Positions 43,328-52,079 of a DNA stretch of 64,000 nucleotides are shown here, piece after piece. The stretch spans positions 682,001 through 746,000 of the forward strand of contig NZ_CP118615.1 in the NCBI RefSeq assembly GCF_028993575.1, written 5' to 3'. A program made the translations under genes and the position numbers. This stretch comes from Micromonospora cathayae (lineage in GTDB: Bacteria; Actinomycetota; Actinomycetes; Mycobacteriales; Micromonosporaceae). A model generated the notes under the pieces. The model had not been told where the DNA came from and did no database searches. It was given only the letters and a program-made list of their open reading frames with translations. Position 1 is the first letter of the stretch; each line of letters starts with the position of its first letter.

Positions 43328-43969
43328 ATGCGCGACGAGTTCCAGGCCGACCTGCAGACGGTCAGTCAGTTGCTGGTGGAGATGGCGGACGCCATCCGGG
43401 ACGCGATGCGGCAGGCCACCCGCGCCCTGCTCACCGCCGACCGCCGGGCGGCCGAGACGGTGATCGCCCGGGACGCCGAGATCGACGGACGCTACCGGGA
43501 CGTCGAGGAGCGGGTCTGCGAGCTGCTCGCCCGGCAGGCTCCGGTCGCCTCCGACCTGCGCGCGGTGATCACCGCCCTGCACGTCGCCGCCGACCTGGAG
43601 CGGATGGGCGACCTGGCCGACCACGTGGCGAAGACCGCGCTGCGCCGGCACCCCTCCCCCGCCGTACCGGCCGAACTGCGGCCGATCTTCACCGAGATGG
43701 CCGGTATCGCGGACCGGATGGCCGGGAAGATCTCCGGCGTGCTGGCCGCCCCGGACGCGCAACTCGCCGCCGAGCTGGACTCCGACGACGACGCCATGGA
43801 CGACCTGCACCGCAGCCTGTTCGGGGTGCTGCTCGACGACGCCTGGCCGTACGGGGTCGAGACGGCGATCGACGCGACCCTGCTGGGCCGCTTCTACGAG
43901 CGCTTCGCCGACCACGCGGTCAACGCCGGCGAGCACGTGGTCTACCTGATCACCGGCGAGACCGTCTGA
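43328..43969 (+). CDS. phoU: Phosphate transport regulatory protein PhoU
   Basis: The 213-aa protein begins MRDEFQADLQTVSQLLVEMA and has the two three-helix repeats with ExxxD metal-site patterns (RDAEIDGRYRDVEE; DLERMGDLADHVAK; SDDDAMDDLHRSLF; RFYERFADHAVNAGEHVVYL). It damps SenX3 signalling in response to Pst phosphate flux. GAAAGA precedes ATG 43328. The upstream PHO box implies it is itself RegX3-regulated. The longer frame to 42683 overlaps senX3 and is not used. Confidence 0.95.
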   Translation: MRDEFQADLQTVSQLLVEMADAIRDAMRQATRALLTADRRAAETVIARDAEIDGRYRDVEERVCELLARQAPVASDLRAVITALHVAADLERMGDLADHVAKTALRRHPSPAVPAELRPIFTEMAGIADRMAGKISGVLAAPDAQLAAELDSDDDAMDDLHRSLFGVLLDDAWPYGVETAIDATLLGRFYERFADHAVNAGEHVVYLITGETV

Positions 43970-44030
43970 GCCGGCGGACGTACGCGCCCGCCGGGGCGGT
44001 CCGGGCCGGACAGCCCTCGCCCGGACGTAC

Positions 44031-44076
44031 GCCGGGGCACCCGGTAGCCGGACGATCGGCCACCCGGTGCCCCGGC
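44031..44076. terminator. Hairpin between convergent phoU and gpmA
   Basis: An 11-bp perfect stem (GCCGGGGCACC and complement) with a 24-base loop in the 120-base gap. It probably terminates both genes. Confidence 0.6.
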
Positions 44077-44089
44077 GGAACGCGCGTAC

Positions 44090-44857
44090 TCAGCGGCCCT
44101 GGTTGGCGACCGCGGCGGCGGCCTCCTTCGCGGCGGCCGGGTCGAGGTAGGTGCCGCCCAGGGTGAGCGGACGCAGGTGCGGGTCGAGGTCGTAGCGCAG
44201 CGGGATCCCGGTCGGGATGTTCAGCTGGGCGATCTCCTCGTCGCTGATCTGGTCCAGGTGCTTGACCAGGGCGCGCAGCGAGTTGCCGTGCGCGGCCACC
44301 AGGACGGTCCGGCCGGCGAGGACGTCCGGCACGATCGAGTCGTACCAGTACGGCAGCATCCGCTCGACGACGTCCTTGAGGCACTCGGTCCGCGGCATCA
44401 GCTCGGTCGGCAGCAGCGCGTACCGGGGGTCGCCGACCTGCGACCACTCGTCGTCGTCGGCGATCGGCGGCGGCGGGGTGTCGTACGAGCGCCGCCAGAG
44501 CTGGAACTGCTCCTGGCCGTACTCGTCGAGGGTCTGCTTCTTGTTCTTGCCCTGGAGGGCGCCGTAGTGGCGCTCGTTGAGCCGCCACGACCGGCGCGCC
44601 GCGATCCAGTGCCGGTCGGCGGCGTGCAGCGCCAGCTCGGCGGTGCGGATCGCCCGGCGCAGCAGGCTGGTGTGCACCACGTCCGGGAGCAGGCCGTGCT
44701 CGCGGAGCAGCTCGCCGCCGCGCCGCGCCTCGCCCTCGCCCTTGGCGGTCAGGTCGACGTCGACCCAGCCGGTGAAGAGGTTCTTGGCGTTCCAGTCGCT
44801 CTCGCCGTGCCGCAGCAGGACCAGCGTCCCGACGGTGGGCCCTTCGCTCGCAGTCAT
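44090..44857 (-). CDS. gpmA: 2,3-bisphosphoglycerate-dependent phosphoglycerate mutase
   Basis: The 255-aa glycolytic enzyme interconverts 3- and 2-phosphoglycerate. [20 protein letters not shown] carries the phosphorylated His, [20 protein letters not shown] the substrate loop, and [20 protein letters not shown] the second His. The start ATG 44857 has AGGA eight bases upstream; the ATG three codons earlier (44866) lacks this. It is convergent with phoU. No unusual residues are seen. Confidence 0.97.
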   Translation of the reverse strand: MTASEGPTVGTLVLLRHGESDWNAKNLFTGWVDVDLTAKGEGEARRGGELLREHGLLPDVVHTSLLRRAIRTAELALHAADRHWIAARRSWRLNERHYGALQGKNKKQTLDEYGQEQFQLWRRSYDTPPPPIADDDEWSQVGDPRYALLPTELMPRTECLKDVVERMLPYWYDSIVPDVLAGRTVLVAAHGNSLRALVKHLDQISDEEIAQLNIPTGIPLRYDLDPHLRPLTLGGTYLDPAAAKEAAAAVANQGR

Positions 44858-45006
44858 GGGGATCATCCTGCCCGACCCGGGGCGCGGGCACGCGGCGGGT
44901 GGCGGTGACGACCACCACGTGGAAAAGCGGATGACCTGGGTACCGGCCGCTGACTAGGTTGTAAGGCGCTACACATCGGTCGGTCATTACGGAAGCGGGG
45001 CGCGGG

Positions 45007-46317
45007 GTGCGGACGATACGGGGCTGGTTCCGGGAGACCACCGGTGACCTACCGGTCACCTTCTGGTACCTCTGGACCGGAACCCTGATCAACCGCCTCG
45101 GTTCGTTCGTCCTGATCTTCCTCGCCATCTACCTGACCCGGGAACGCGGCTTCTCCGAACTCCAGGCCGGGCTGGTGCTCGGCCTCTGGGGCGTCGGCGG
45201 CGCGGTCGGCACCACCGTCGGCGGTACGCTCACCGACCGCTGGGGGCGACGGCCGACCCTGCTCACCGCCCACGTCGGCGCGGCGGCCATGATGCTCGCC
45301 CTCGGCTTCGCCCGCGACCTGTGGACGCTGGCCGCCGGCGCGCTGCTGCTCGGGCTGTTCGCCGAGGCGGCCCGGCCGGCCTTCGGCGCGATGATGATCG
45401 ACGTGGTGCCGGAGAAGGACCGGCTCCGCGCCTTCTCGCTGAACTACTGGGCGATCAACCTCGGCTTCGCCTGCGCCGCCATCCTGGCCGGGCTCGCCGC
45501 CGAGGTCGGCTACCTGCTGCTCTTCGTGGTCGACGCGGTCACCACCCTGACCACCGCCGTGATCATCTTCGTGAAGGTCCGGGAGACCCGGGTGGTCGGC
45601 GCGGCGACCACCGGCGCGGTCCACACCGCCCGGCGGGGCGCGTTGCGCACCATCCTCACCGACCGGATCTACCTCGGTTTCGTGGCCCTCAACCTGCTCA
45701 GCGCGCTGGTCTTCCTCCAGCACATCTCGATGCTGCCGATCGCGATGGGCGAGGACGGCCTCTCCACCGCCACCTACGGGTCGGTGATCGCGCTCAACGG
45801 CGTGCTGATCGTGGCCGGGCAGCTCTTCGTGCCCCGCCTGATCCGGGGGCGGAGCCGTTCGCACGTGCTGGCCCTCGCCGCGGTGGTCATGGGGGTCGGT
45901 TTCGGGCTGACCGCGTTCGCCGAGGCGGCCTGGTTCTACGGGCTCACCGTGCTGATCTGGACCCTCGGCGAGATGCTGAACTCCCCGTCGAACTCCACCC
46001 TGATCGCCGAACTCTCCCCGGCCGAGCTACGCGGCCGCTACCAGGGCGTCTTCTCGCTCTCCTGGCAGGTGGCCGGGGCCAGCGCGCCGATCCTCGGTGG
46101 CCTGGTCCGGCAGGAGGCGGGCAACGTCACGCTCTGGCTGGGCTGCGCCGCGATCGGTGGCGTGACGGCGCTCTTCCACCTGCTCTCCGGGCCGGCCCGG
46201 GAACGTCGGGCGGCCAGCCTGCGTCGGCCGGCCGTCGCAGCGCCGGAGCCGGCCACCGTCCCCGTCCCACCCGTACCGCAGGTGGCGAAGGCAGCGACCC
46301 CCGCCCCCACCCGCTGA
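45007..46317 (+). CDS. MFS transporter (drug/metabolite exporter type)
   Basis: The 436-aa protein has twelve helices with motif A GGTLTDRWGRRPTLLTAHVG in the loop after helix 2, and begins MRTIRGWFRETTGDLPVTFW. It resembles MFS exporters of the DHA1-like type; substrate unknown. The GTG start follows GGGGCGCGG. The upstream region includes GGTTGTAAGGCGCTACAC, relatively A+T-rich, likely the promoter. The gene is divergent from gpmA. Confidence 0.87.
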   Translation: MRTIRGWFRETTGDLPVTFWYLWTGTLINRLGSFVLIFLAIYLTRERGFSELQAGLVLGLWGVGGAVGTTVGGTLTDRWGRRPTLLTAHVGAAAMMLALGFARDLWTLAAGALLLGLFAEAARPAFGAMMIDVVPEKDRLRAFSLNYWAINLGFACAAILAGLAAEVGYLLLFVVDAVTTLTTAVIIFVKVRETRVVGAATTGAVHTARRGALRTILTDRIYLGFVALNLLSALVFLQHISMLPIAMGEDGLSTATYGSVIALNGVLIVAGQLFVPRLIRGRSRSHVLALAAVVMGVGFGLTAFAEAAWFYGLTVLIWTLGEMLNSPSNSTLIAELSPAELRGRYQGVFSLSWQVAGASAPILGGLVRQEAGNVTLWLGCAAIGGVTALFHLLSGPARERRAASLRRPAVAAPEPATVPVPPVPQVAKAATPAPTR

Positions 46318-46802
46318 GCACCCCGACGCCGGGAAAGCCGAGGTCTGCCGGGGATGGCTGACCGGGGCAGCACTCCGCCGCCTCTCCACGCCGCCCCGAG
46401 ACGGCTGGCTCCGGCCGCCGGCCCTGCCCACGGCACTGCGGGTGGCCCGGAGACGGCGAAGGCGTCCATCCCGACCCCCGTCGGCATGGACGCCCGCGTC
46501 GTGCACCCGGCGGCGGCGGGCGACACTCACCCCCGTAAGCGTCGCCCGCTCGCGCCGCCGGTTCAACAGGTGGGCGCCGTCCCCCAACGGCGTTCGCCAC
46601 CCGTCCCCCACGTCACACCTGGTGCGCGGACCTGATCGATCCGCCGCTCCCCCGAACGTTTCCAAGCGTGGCGTAGGGCAATAAAGCTAGTTCGGTCAGT
46701 TTCCCAAGACAACTGTTTCGGGCTGTCTCACCGGTCACAGCCGGTTACCTGACTCCACCGTTGACAACAGCGGCATACCCGCTCCGCGTCCCGGCAAACG
46801 AG
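46318..46802. other. 485-base gap after the MFS gene
   Basis: It contains one clear hairpin (46462-46493) and an A+T-rich block at 46660-46720. No ORF has support. The far end is the 3' side of the minus-strand repeat-protein gene, so the block could be a terminator zone or small RNA. Confidence 0.5.
46462..46493. terminator. Hairpin downstream of the MFS gene
   Basis: GCGTCCAT-C-CCGAC pairs with its complement around a CCCC loop (8 + 5 bp, one C-C mismatch), 145 bases after the MFS stop. Confidence 0.4.
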
Positions 46803-47807
46803 TCAGGCGTCTTCCCGATCGGGGGACTCGGTACGGAAGAAGTTGCTGGGCCGGCCGTTGCGCAGCTGCTCCTGGTAGATCAGGTTCAGGCGGCGCTCGT
46901 CGAACGTCTTGAACCACTCGTTCCAGGTGATCGGGCGCAGCCGTCGACTCTGCCGGTACCCCGGGAAGTCGAAGGTCAGTACCCCGGCCCGGCCGTCCCG
47001 CTCGGTCCCGGCGATGGTCGCCGGCTTCGCCTTGCGGGCCCGCGCCCAGCGCTGGATCACCTCGTGGTTGGTGGTGACCAGGCTGCGGCCGGGCCGCTCG
47101 GGCTGGTCGGCCAGCGACACGATCTGCTGCGACGACCGCACCGACCGGCCCGACGTCGGGCCGGACCGACCGGACACCGCCCGACCGGACGTGGCACGGG
47201 CCGACGTGGACCGGGCTGATGTGGACCCGCCTGACGTGGACCTGGCCGAGGTCGCGCGGGCCGCCGTGGACCGGCCTGACGTTGACCGGGCCGCCGTGGA
47301 CCGGGCCGCCGTGGACCGGGCCGCCGTGGACCGGCCTGACGTGGCGCGGGCCGCCGTGGACCGGGTGGAGGAGGTGGCGCGGGCCCTGATCGCGCCCGCC
47401 TTCGCCCCCGGACCGGCCGACTTCGCCCCGGACGCCGCTGCCTGCCGGGCCCGGGACGGCGTCGCCGGCTTCGCGCGGGCGGAAGCCGCCGGCTTCGTCC
47501 GGGACGCCCCGGCTTGCCGGGTACGGCTGGTGGCGCTCCGCCCGCTCGGCGTGGCCCGTCCGCCCGGCCCGGTGCTACGTCTGGCGGCACCACCGCCCCG
47601 GCGCTCGGCCCGGACCAGCGCCTGTACGAGTTCCGGCTTACGCAACCCGGAGATGCCGGTCACCCCGTACGCCCGCAACCGCTTGCGGATCTCGTCCACC
47701 CGGAGCTGGGCGATGTCCGCGGTGCCTGCCGTCCGGGACCGGCTTCCCGCCTGTCGCCTCGTCGCGGTCGCGGTCCCGCCGCGACCAGAGCTGTTCCGCT
47801 GCGCCAT
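46803..47807 (-). CDS. SAP/Rho-N-like basic protein with pentapeptide repeats
   Basis: The 334-aa protein has three parts. Residues 28-68 (IAQLRVDEIRKRLRAYGVTG; ISGLRKPELVQALVRAERR) match the Rho N-terminal/SAP nucleic-acid-binding helices. Residues 72-230 are Ser/Ala/Arg/Lys-rich and include twelve tandem pentapeptides [SA]T[AS][AG]R at 150-209. Residues 244-334 form a folded domain (NHEVIQRWARARKAKPATIA; DFPGYRQSRRLRPITWNEWF; NLIYQEQLRNGRPSNFF) that is a widespread conserved-unknown module. It is probably a DNA- or RNA-binding chromatin-like protein. ATG 47807 is the first plausible start; no strong ribosome site is visible. Confidence 0.75.
   Translation of the reverse strand: MAQRNSSGRGGTATATRRQAGSRSRTAGTADIAQLRVDEIRKRLRAYGVTGISGLRKPELVQALVRAERRGGGAARRSTGPGGRATPSGRSATSRTRQAGASRTKPAASARAKPATPSRARQAAASGAKSAGPGAKAGAIRARATSSTRSTAARATSGRSTAARSTAARSTAARSTSGRSTAARATSARSTSGGSTSARSTSARATSGRAVSGRSGPTSGRSVRSSQQIVSLADQPERPGRSLVTTNHEVIQRWARARKAKPATIAGTERDGRAGVLTFDFPGYRQSRRLRPITWNEWFKTFDERRLNLIYQEQLRNGRPSNFFRTESPDREDA
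47181..47360 (-). repeat. Twelve 15-bp tandem repeats within the basic protein gene
   Basis: Units encode STAAR, ATSGR, STSGR and variants. Being multiples of three they keep frame when copy number changes. Repeat length is 180 bp. Confidence 0.85.
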
Positions 47808-47886
47808 GGGCCACTCACGCTCCTCGACAGTCCGTCCTCGGCCCGCGGTGGGTCGGATGGCCGCACCGCGCGGTGCGGCATACCCG

Positions 47887-48480
47887 TCAGGCCGGCTCCG
47901 AACCGTCAGCCGCCCGGGAAGCGTCAGCCGCCGGGGAAGCGTCAGCCACCCGGGCAGCGTCACCGGCGGTCGGCGTGGCCGCCGCCGCGGACGGCGCGAA
48001 GAGGTGGGCGAACGCGGCGAGGTTGGCGGTCGACTCGCCCCGCTTGACCCGCCACTCCCACTCCCGCCGGATCGCGGTGCCGAAGCCGATCTCCAGCATG
48101 GTGTCGAAGGACTCGTCGGCGTAGGTCAGCACCGCCCCGAGGAGCCGGTCCAGTTCGTCGGCGTCGAGCCCGGCCAGGTTGACCCGCCCGGTGAGGTACA
48201 CGTCACCGACGGCGTCGATGGAGAACGCCACCCCGTACATCCGGGCGTTGCGTTGCAGCAGCCAGGCCCAGAGTTCCTCGCGCCGCTCGTCCGGTTGGCG
48301 CATGACGAACGCCTCGACCCGCAGCGCGTGCTCGCCGACGATCAGGTTGCAGATCGTCTTCAGCTTGTGGGTGCCGGGCAGGGTGACCGCGTACGACGTC
48401 GGCCCGGTCGGTTCGGTCTCCAGCTCCCGTTCGGCGCAGTACGCCTCGATCAGGGCGGCAACATCGCGTGTGGCGCTCAT
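47887..48480 (-). CDS. YbjN-domain protein
   Basis: The 197-aa protein starts MSATRDVAALIEAYCAEREL and has the YbjN/T3SS-chaperone-like fold (VEAFVMRQPDERREELWAWL; VYLTGRVNLAGLDADELDRL). Members are small cytoplasmic sensory or adaptor proteins; function unknown. The C-terminal 30 residues are Ala/Asp-rich repeats, encoded by 17-18-bp direct repeats (GGGAAGCGTCAGCCGCC type). TACAGT is seven bases before ATG 48480, so it is probably leaderless. It lies between the basic protein gene and mshA on the same strand. Confidence 0.85.
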   Translation of the reverse strand: MSATRDVAALIEAYCAERELETEPTGPTSYAVTLPGTHKLKTICNLIVGEHALRVEAFVMRQPDERREELWAWLLQRNARMYGVAFSIDAVGDVYLTGRVNLAGLDADELDRLLGAVLTYADESFDTMLEIGFGTAIRREWEWRVKRGESTANLAAFAHLFAPSAAAATPTAGDAARVADASPAADASRAADGSEPA

Positions 48481-48487
48481 CGGCCCC

Positions 48488-48493
48488 ACTGTA
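48488..48493 (-). promoter_or_regulatory. -10 element of leaderless ybjN-type transcript
   Basis: TACAGT on the minus strand, seven bases before the ATG. Confidence 0.5.
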
Positions 48494-48548
48494 CGACCGG
48501 CCCGGCCCACCCGCCGGACGCCGTTCGACCGGCACGCCGACGGCGGGA

Positions 48549-49913
48549 TCAGCCGAAGGAGAGCATCGCGCCCTCGCCGGCCAGCTCGCTGGCGAGCCGT
48601 TTCCGGTAGTCGGCGATGGTGTCCTGGTAGACGGCGAGCAGCCCGTCGACCGTCCGGTCCCAGGAGAACTGGGCGGCGTGGCGTACCGCCCCCCGGGCCA
48701 GGGCGGCCCGGCGGGACCGGTCCGGCAGCAGCTGGCGCAGCGTCCCGGCCCAGTCGGTGGGGTGGTGGCCGTCGACCAGCACCCCGCTGACCTGGTCCCG
48801 GACCGCCGTCACCAGCCCGCCGACCGCCGCCGCCACCACCGGCGTACCGCAGGCCTGCGCCTCCAGGGCGACCAGCCCGAACGACTCGTTGTGCGAGGGG
48901 ACCGCGACCAGGTCGACGGCCCGGTACAGCGCCGGCAGGTCGTCGCCCGTCTGCGGCGGCAGGAAACGCACCCGGTCGGTGACGCCGAGGGAGGCGGCCA
49001 GCTCGATCAGGGCGGTCGGCCGGTCCAGGCCGGTGCCGCTTGGACCGCCCACGATCGCCACGGTCACCTGGTCGGCGAGGACCGGGTCGCGGTCCCGCAA
49101 CGCGGCGACCGCGCGGACCAGCACGTCCGGGGCCTTCAACGGCTGGATCCGGCCGACGAAGGCGACCACGTACCCGTCGGTGGGCAGCCCCAGCCGGAGA
49201 CGGGCGGCCCGCCGGACGGCGGTCGGCTCACCCGGGAGCGGGCGGAACCGGTCCAGGTCGACGCCGGGCTCGACCACGGCGACCAGGTCCGGTTCGGCGT
49301 CGTACCGGCCGATCAGGTCGCCCGCCTCGGCCCGGGTGTTGGCGACCAGCCGGTCGGCCTCGGCGACCACCTGCTCCTCGCCGATCACCCGGGCCTTCGG
49401 TTCCGGCCGGTCCCCGGCGGCGAGCTGGGCGTTCTTGACCTTGGCCAGGGTGTGCGCGGTGTGCACCAGCGGCACCCCCCAACGTTCCTTGGCCAGCCAG
49501 CCGACCTGCCCGGAGAGCCAGTAGTGGGAGTGGATCAGGTCGTACCAGCCGGGCGGCCGGGCCGCCTCGGCCCGCAACACCCCGGCGGTGAAGGCGCAGA
49601 GCTGGCCGGGCAGCTCCTCCTTGGTGAGCCCCTCCAGCGGACCGGAGGTGACGTGCCGGACGTGCACGCCGGGAGCCATCTCGACCACCGGGGGCAGGTC
49701 ACCGGAGGTGGCCCGGGTGAAGATGTCGACCTCGACGTCGGCTTCGGCGAGCCGCCGGGCGACCTCCAGGATGTAGACGTTCATGCCGCCCGCGTCGCCG
49801 CTGCCCGGTTGGTGCAGTGGTGAGGTGTGTACGGAGATCGTGGCGATCCGTCGGGGCCGCGGCCACGGCCGGGCACCGCGCTGACGACCGACACCGGTGT
49901 GCATCTCCGCCAC
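48549..49913 (-). CDS. mshA: D-inositol-3-phosphate glycosyltransferase MshA
   Basis: The 454-aa GT-B family 4 enzyme transfers GlcNAc from UDP-GlcNAc to inositol-3-phosphate, the first step of mycothiol synthesis. The diagnostic region [20 protein letters not shown], with GGMNVYI, is near the N-terminus; [47 protein letters not shown] and [20 protein letters not shown] follow. The GTG start is six bases after GGAG. Mycothiol use is supported by the DinB-like mycothiol-dependent gene at 53.2 kb. Confidence 0.95.
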   Translation of the reverse strand: MAEMHTGVGRQRGARPWPRPRRIATISVHTSPLHQPGSGDAGGMNVYILEVARRLAEADVEVDIFTRATSGDLPPVVEMAPGVHVRHVTSGPLEGLTKEELPGQLCAFTAGVLRAEAARPPGWYDLIHSHYWLSGQVGWLAKERWGVPLVHTAHTLAKVKNAQLAAGDRPEPKARVIGEEQVVAEADRLVANTRAEAGDLIGRYDAEPDLVAVVEPGVDLDRFRPLPGEPTAVRRAARLRLGLPTDGYVVAFVGRIQPLKAPDVLVRAVAALRDRDPVLADQVTVAIVGGPSGTGLDRPTALIELAASLGVTDRVRFLPPQTGDDLPALYRAVDLVAVPSHNESFGLVALEAQACGTPVVAAAVGGLVTAVRDQVSGVLVDGHHPTDWAGTLRQLLPDRSRRAALARGAVRHAAQFSWDRTVDGLLAVYQDTIADYRKRLASELAGEGAMLSFG

Positions 49914-50121
49914 GTCCGCTCCCCTACAACCACGGTGAATGCCGTCCGCACTACCGGCGCTTCTCGGTCAACCCGTACGCCGGATCCCATCTTCCCGATC
50001 GGCGGCGGGAAATGCGTGGCCGCTGACCGTGAGCGTGACGGACCTCATCCGTGACGGACGTCATCGGCGGCGCAGGCCACCGGTTCGGAGGCGGCCGTGG
50101 TCGGCCCGTCCGGGCAGGGCC

Positions 50122-50127
50122 GACAAT
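50122..50127 (+). promoter_or_regulatory. -10-like element of leaderless SDR transcript
   Basis: GACAAT, six bases before ATG 50134; the first base departs from TANNNT. Confidence 0.4.
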
Positions 50128-50133
50128 GTCCTG

Positions 50134-50898
50134 ATGACCTCTGTCGCCATCGTCACCGGAGCGTCGAGCGGGATCGGCGCGGCCACCGCCCGACGGCTCG
50201 CCGCCGAGGGTTTCCACGTGCTCGCCGCCGCCCGCCGGGCCGACCGGCTCGCCGACCTGGTCGCCACGATCACCGCCGGGGGCGGCACGGCGACCGCCGT
50301 ACCCTGCGACGTCACCTCGGACGAGTCGGTGGCCGCGCTGGCCGACGCGGTCGACCGGGCCCCGGGGCCGCTCACCCTGCTGGTCAACAATGCCGGCGGG
50401 GCGCGTGGGCTCGACCCGGTCGAGTCCGGTTCGGTGGCCGACTGGCAGTGGATGTACGACGTGAACGTGCTGGGCACCCTCCGGGTCACCAAGGCGTTGC
50501 TGCCCGCCCTGGAGTCCTCCGGCGCGGGGACGATCGTGATCGTCAGCTCCACCGCCGGGCATGTCGTGTACGAGGGCGGTGGCGGGTACACCGCGGCCAA
50601 GCACGCCCAGACGGCGGTGGCCGGCACGCTGCGGCTGGAACTGTGCGGCCGGCCGGTCCGGGTGATCGAGATCGACCCGGGCATGGTGCAGACCGACGAG
50701 TTCGGCCTGGTCCGGTTCGACGGGGACGCCGAGCGGGCCGCCGCGGTGTACGCGGGGGTGCCCGATCCGCTGGTCGCCGAGGACGTCGCCGACTGCATCG
50801 CCTGGTGCGCGACCCGGCCACAGCACGTCAACGTGGACCGGCTGGTGGTCCGCCCGCTGGCCCAGGCGGCCCAGCACAAGGTGCACCGGGTCGGCTGA
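50134..50898 (+). CDS. Short-chain dehydrogenase/reductase
   Basis: The 254-aa classical SDR has the cofactor motif VAIVTGASSGIGAATARRLA, NNAG in TLLVNNAGGARGL, and catalytic Ser-Tyr-Lys as IVSSTAGHVVY and GGYTAAKHAQTAV. Cofactor preference is likely NADP (Arg after the second strand, AARRADRL). It starts at ATG 50134 with a short leaderless spacing; the open frame upstream is not used. The methyltransferase gene starts immediately after its TGA. Confidence 0.9.
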   Translation: MTSVAIVTGASSGIGAATARRLAAEGFHVLAAARRADRLADLVATITAGGGTATAVPCDVTSDESVAALADAVDRAPGPLTLLVNNAGGARGLDPVESGSVADWQWMYDVNVLGTLRVTKALLPALESSGAGTIVIVSSTAGHVVYEGGGGYTAAKHAQTAVAGTLRLELCGRPVRVIEIDPGMVQTDEFGLVRFDGDAERAAAVYAGVPDPLVAEDVADCIAWCATRPQHVNVDRLVVRPLAQAAQHKVHRVG

Positions 50899-51792
50899 GT
50901 GGCGCACCGTCCACAGGGCACGACCGCCGGCCGGGGGCCGCAGGGCACCGCCGCCGCCCGGGGGGCGCAGGGCACGGCCGCCGCCCGGGGGGCGCAGGGC
51001 ACGACCGCCGGCCGGGGGCCACAGGGCACGGTCACCCGGGGGACGACCAACCCGAACCGGCTCCGGCGGGTGGACAACTGGATCGTCGCCACCTGCGGCG
51101 ACCGGTTGCGGTCCGCGCCGGAACCGCTGGTGGTGGACCTCGGCTACGGCGCGACCCCGGTCACCGCCGTGGAGCTGCGGGCCCGGCTGGCCGCCGGGGT
51201 CCGCACCGACGTCCGGCTGGTCGGGCTGGAGATCGATCCGGTGCGGGTGGCCGCCGCCGGTCCGGCCGCCGACCCGCCGGGCCTGACCTTCGCCCGGGGC
51301 GGTTTCGAGCTGGCCGGGCTCCGGCCCGTCCTGGTCCGCGCGTTCAACGTGCTCCGGCAGTACGACGAGAGCGAGGTCGCCGCCGCCTGGCGGACGATGA
51401 CCGGCGCGCTGGCCCCGGGCGGGGTACTGGTCGAGGGGACCTGTGACGAGCTGGGCCGGCTCGGCGGCTGGGTGCTGCTGGACGCGGACGGACCGCGCTC
51501 GCTGACCCTGGCCGCGAAGCTCGACACCCTGGACACCCCGGCCACGCTGGCCGAGCGGCTACCCAAGGCGCTGATCCACCGCAACGTCCCCGGTGAGCGG
51601 GTGTACGACCTGGTCCGGGCGCTCGACGACGGCTGGCGGGCGGCGGCCGGGTACGCGCCGTTCGGTCCCCGGCAGCGCTGGCTGCGTACCGTGGCCGGGC
51701 TGGCGGAGGCCGGCTGGCCGGTGCTGGACCGGCCCCGCCGCTGGCGGCTGGGTGAGCTGACCGTCGCCTGGTCGGCGGTCGCCCCGGCCTAG
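50899..51792 (+). CDS. SAM-dependent methyltransferase-like protein with N-terminal repeat
   Basis: The 297-aa protein has a ~47-residue N-terminal tail of 9-aa repeats (QGTTAGRGP type), then a class I methyltransferase-like fold: VDNWIVATCGDRLR, VVDLGYGATPVTAVELRARL (motif I), VRLVGLEIDPVRVAAA, and EGTCDELGRLGGWVLLDADG. Substrate unknown. The GTG start touches the SDR stop. Homologous starts may lie after the repeat, near the residue 49 region, since the tail looks like a recent tandem expansion. Confidence 0.75.
   Translation: MAHRPQGTTAGRGPQGTAAARGAQGTAAARGAQGTTAGRGPQGTVTRGTTNPNRLRRVDNWIVATCGDRLRSAPEPLVVDLGYGATPVTAVELRARLAAGVRTDVRLVGLEIDPVRVAAAGPAADPPGLTFARGGFELAGLRPVLVRAFNVLRQYDESEVAAAWRTMTGALAPGGVLVEGTCDELGRLGGWVLLDADGPRSLTLAAKLDTLDTPATLAERLPKALIHRNVPGERVYDLVRALDDGWRAAAGYAPFGPRQRWLRTVAGLAEAGWPVLDRPRRWRLGELTVAWSAVAPA
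50914..51030 (+). repeat. 27-bp tandem repeat, 4.3 copies
   Basis: Copies start at 50914, 50941, 50968 and 50995, with a partial fifth at 51022. Each encodes nine residues in frame (CAGGGCAC start). Confidence 0.9.
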
Positions 51793-52079
51793 CCGGCCCG
51801 GCCTACGGTCGCGCCCCGGCCTAGCCGGCCCGATCGGCGGTCACGCCGGACCAGCCGGCCCGGTCGGCGGTCGCCCGGGTTGGCCGGCCCGGTCGGTGAC
51901 CCGGCTGTCCGTAGGGTTCGGTGGCAGCACGACGGTTGGTGGCAGGTGAGCTGTAATCGGTTCGGCGTGTCGGGTAGCTGAGCTGCCAGCAAGCCGGTGC
52001 GACGCCCGGCGGGCGCGGGAGAGTCAGGTCGCGCCGTGGTGGTCAGGTCGCCCGCTGCGGTCCCGTCCGTCCGCCGCGG
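51793..52079. other. Gap between methyltransferase gene and murB
   Basis: It holds three imperfect copies of an AGCCGGCCCGGTCGGCGGTC-like unit (about 51825-51900) and no supported gene. Open frames on both strands are GC artefacts. Confidence 0.5.

Noticed and set aside
47181..47360. Short tandem repeats considered as a CRISPR array
   Set aside because: Units are 15 bp, contiguous and in frame with a protein; there are no spacers or cas genes. The 27-bp (50.9 kb) and 18-bp (63.8 kb) arrays are likewise contiguous and coding.
51789..51992. 67-aa minus-strand ORF between the methyltransferase gene and murB
   Set aside because: It lies over degenerate GC repeats with no ribosome site or recognisable domain.
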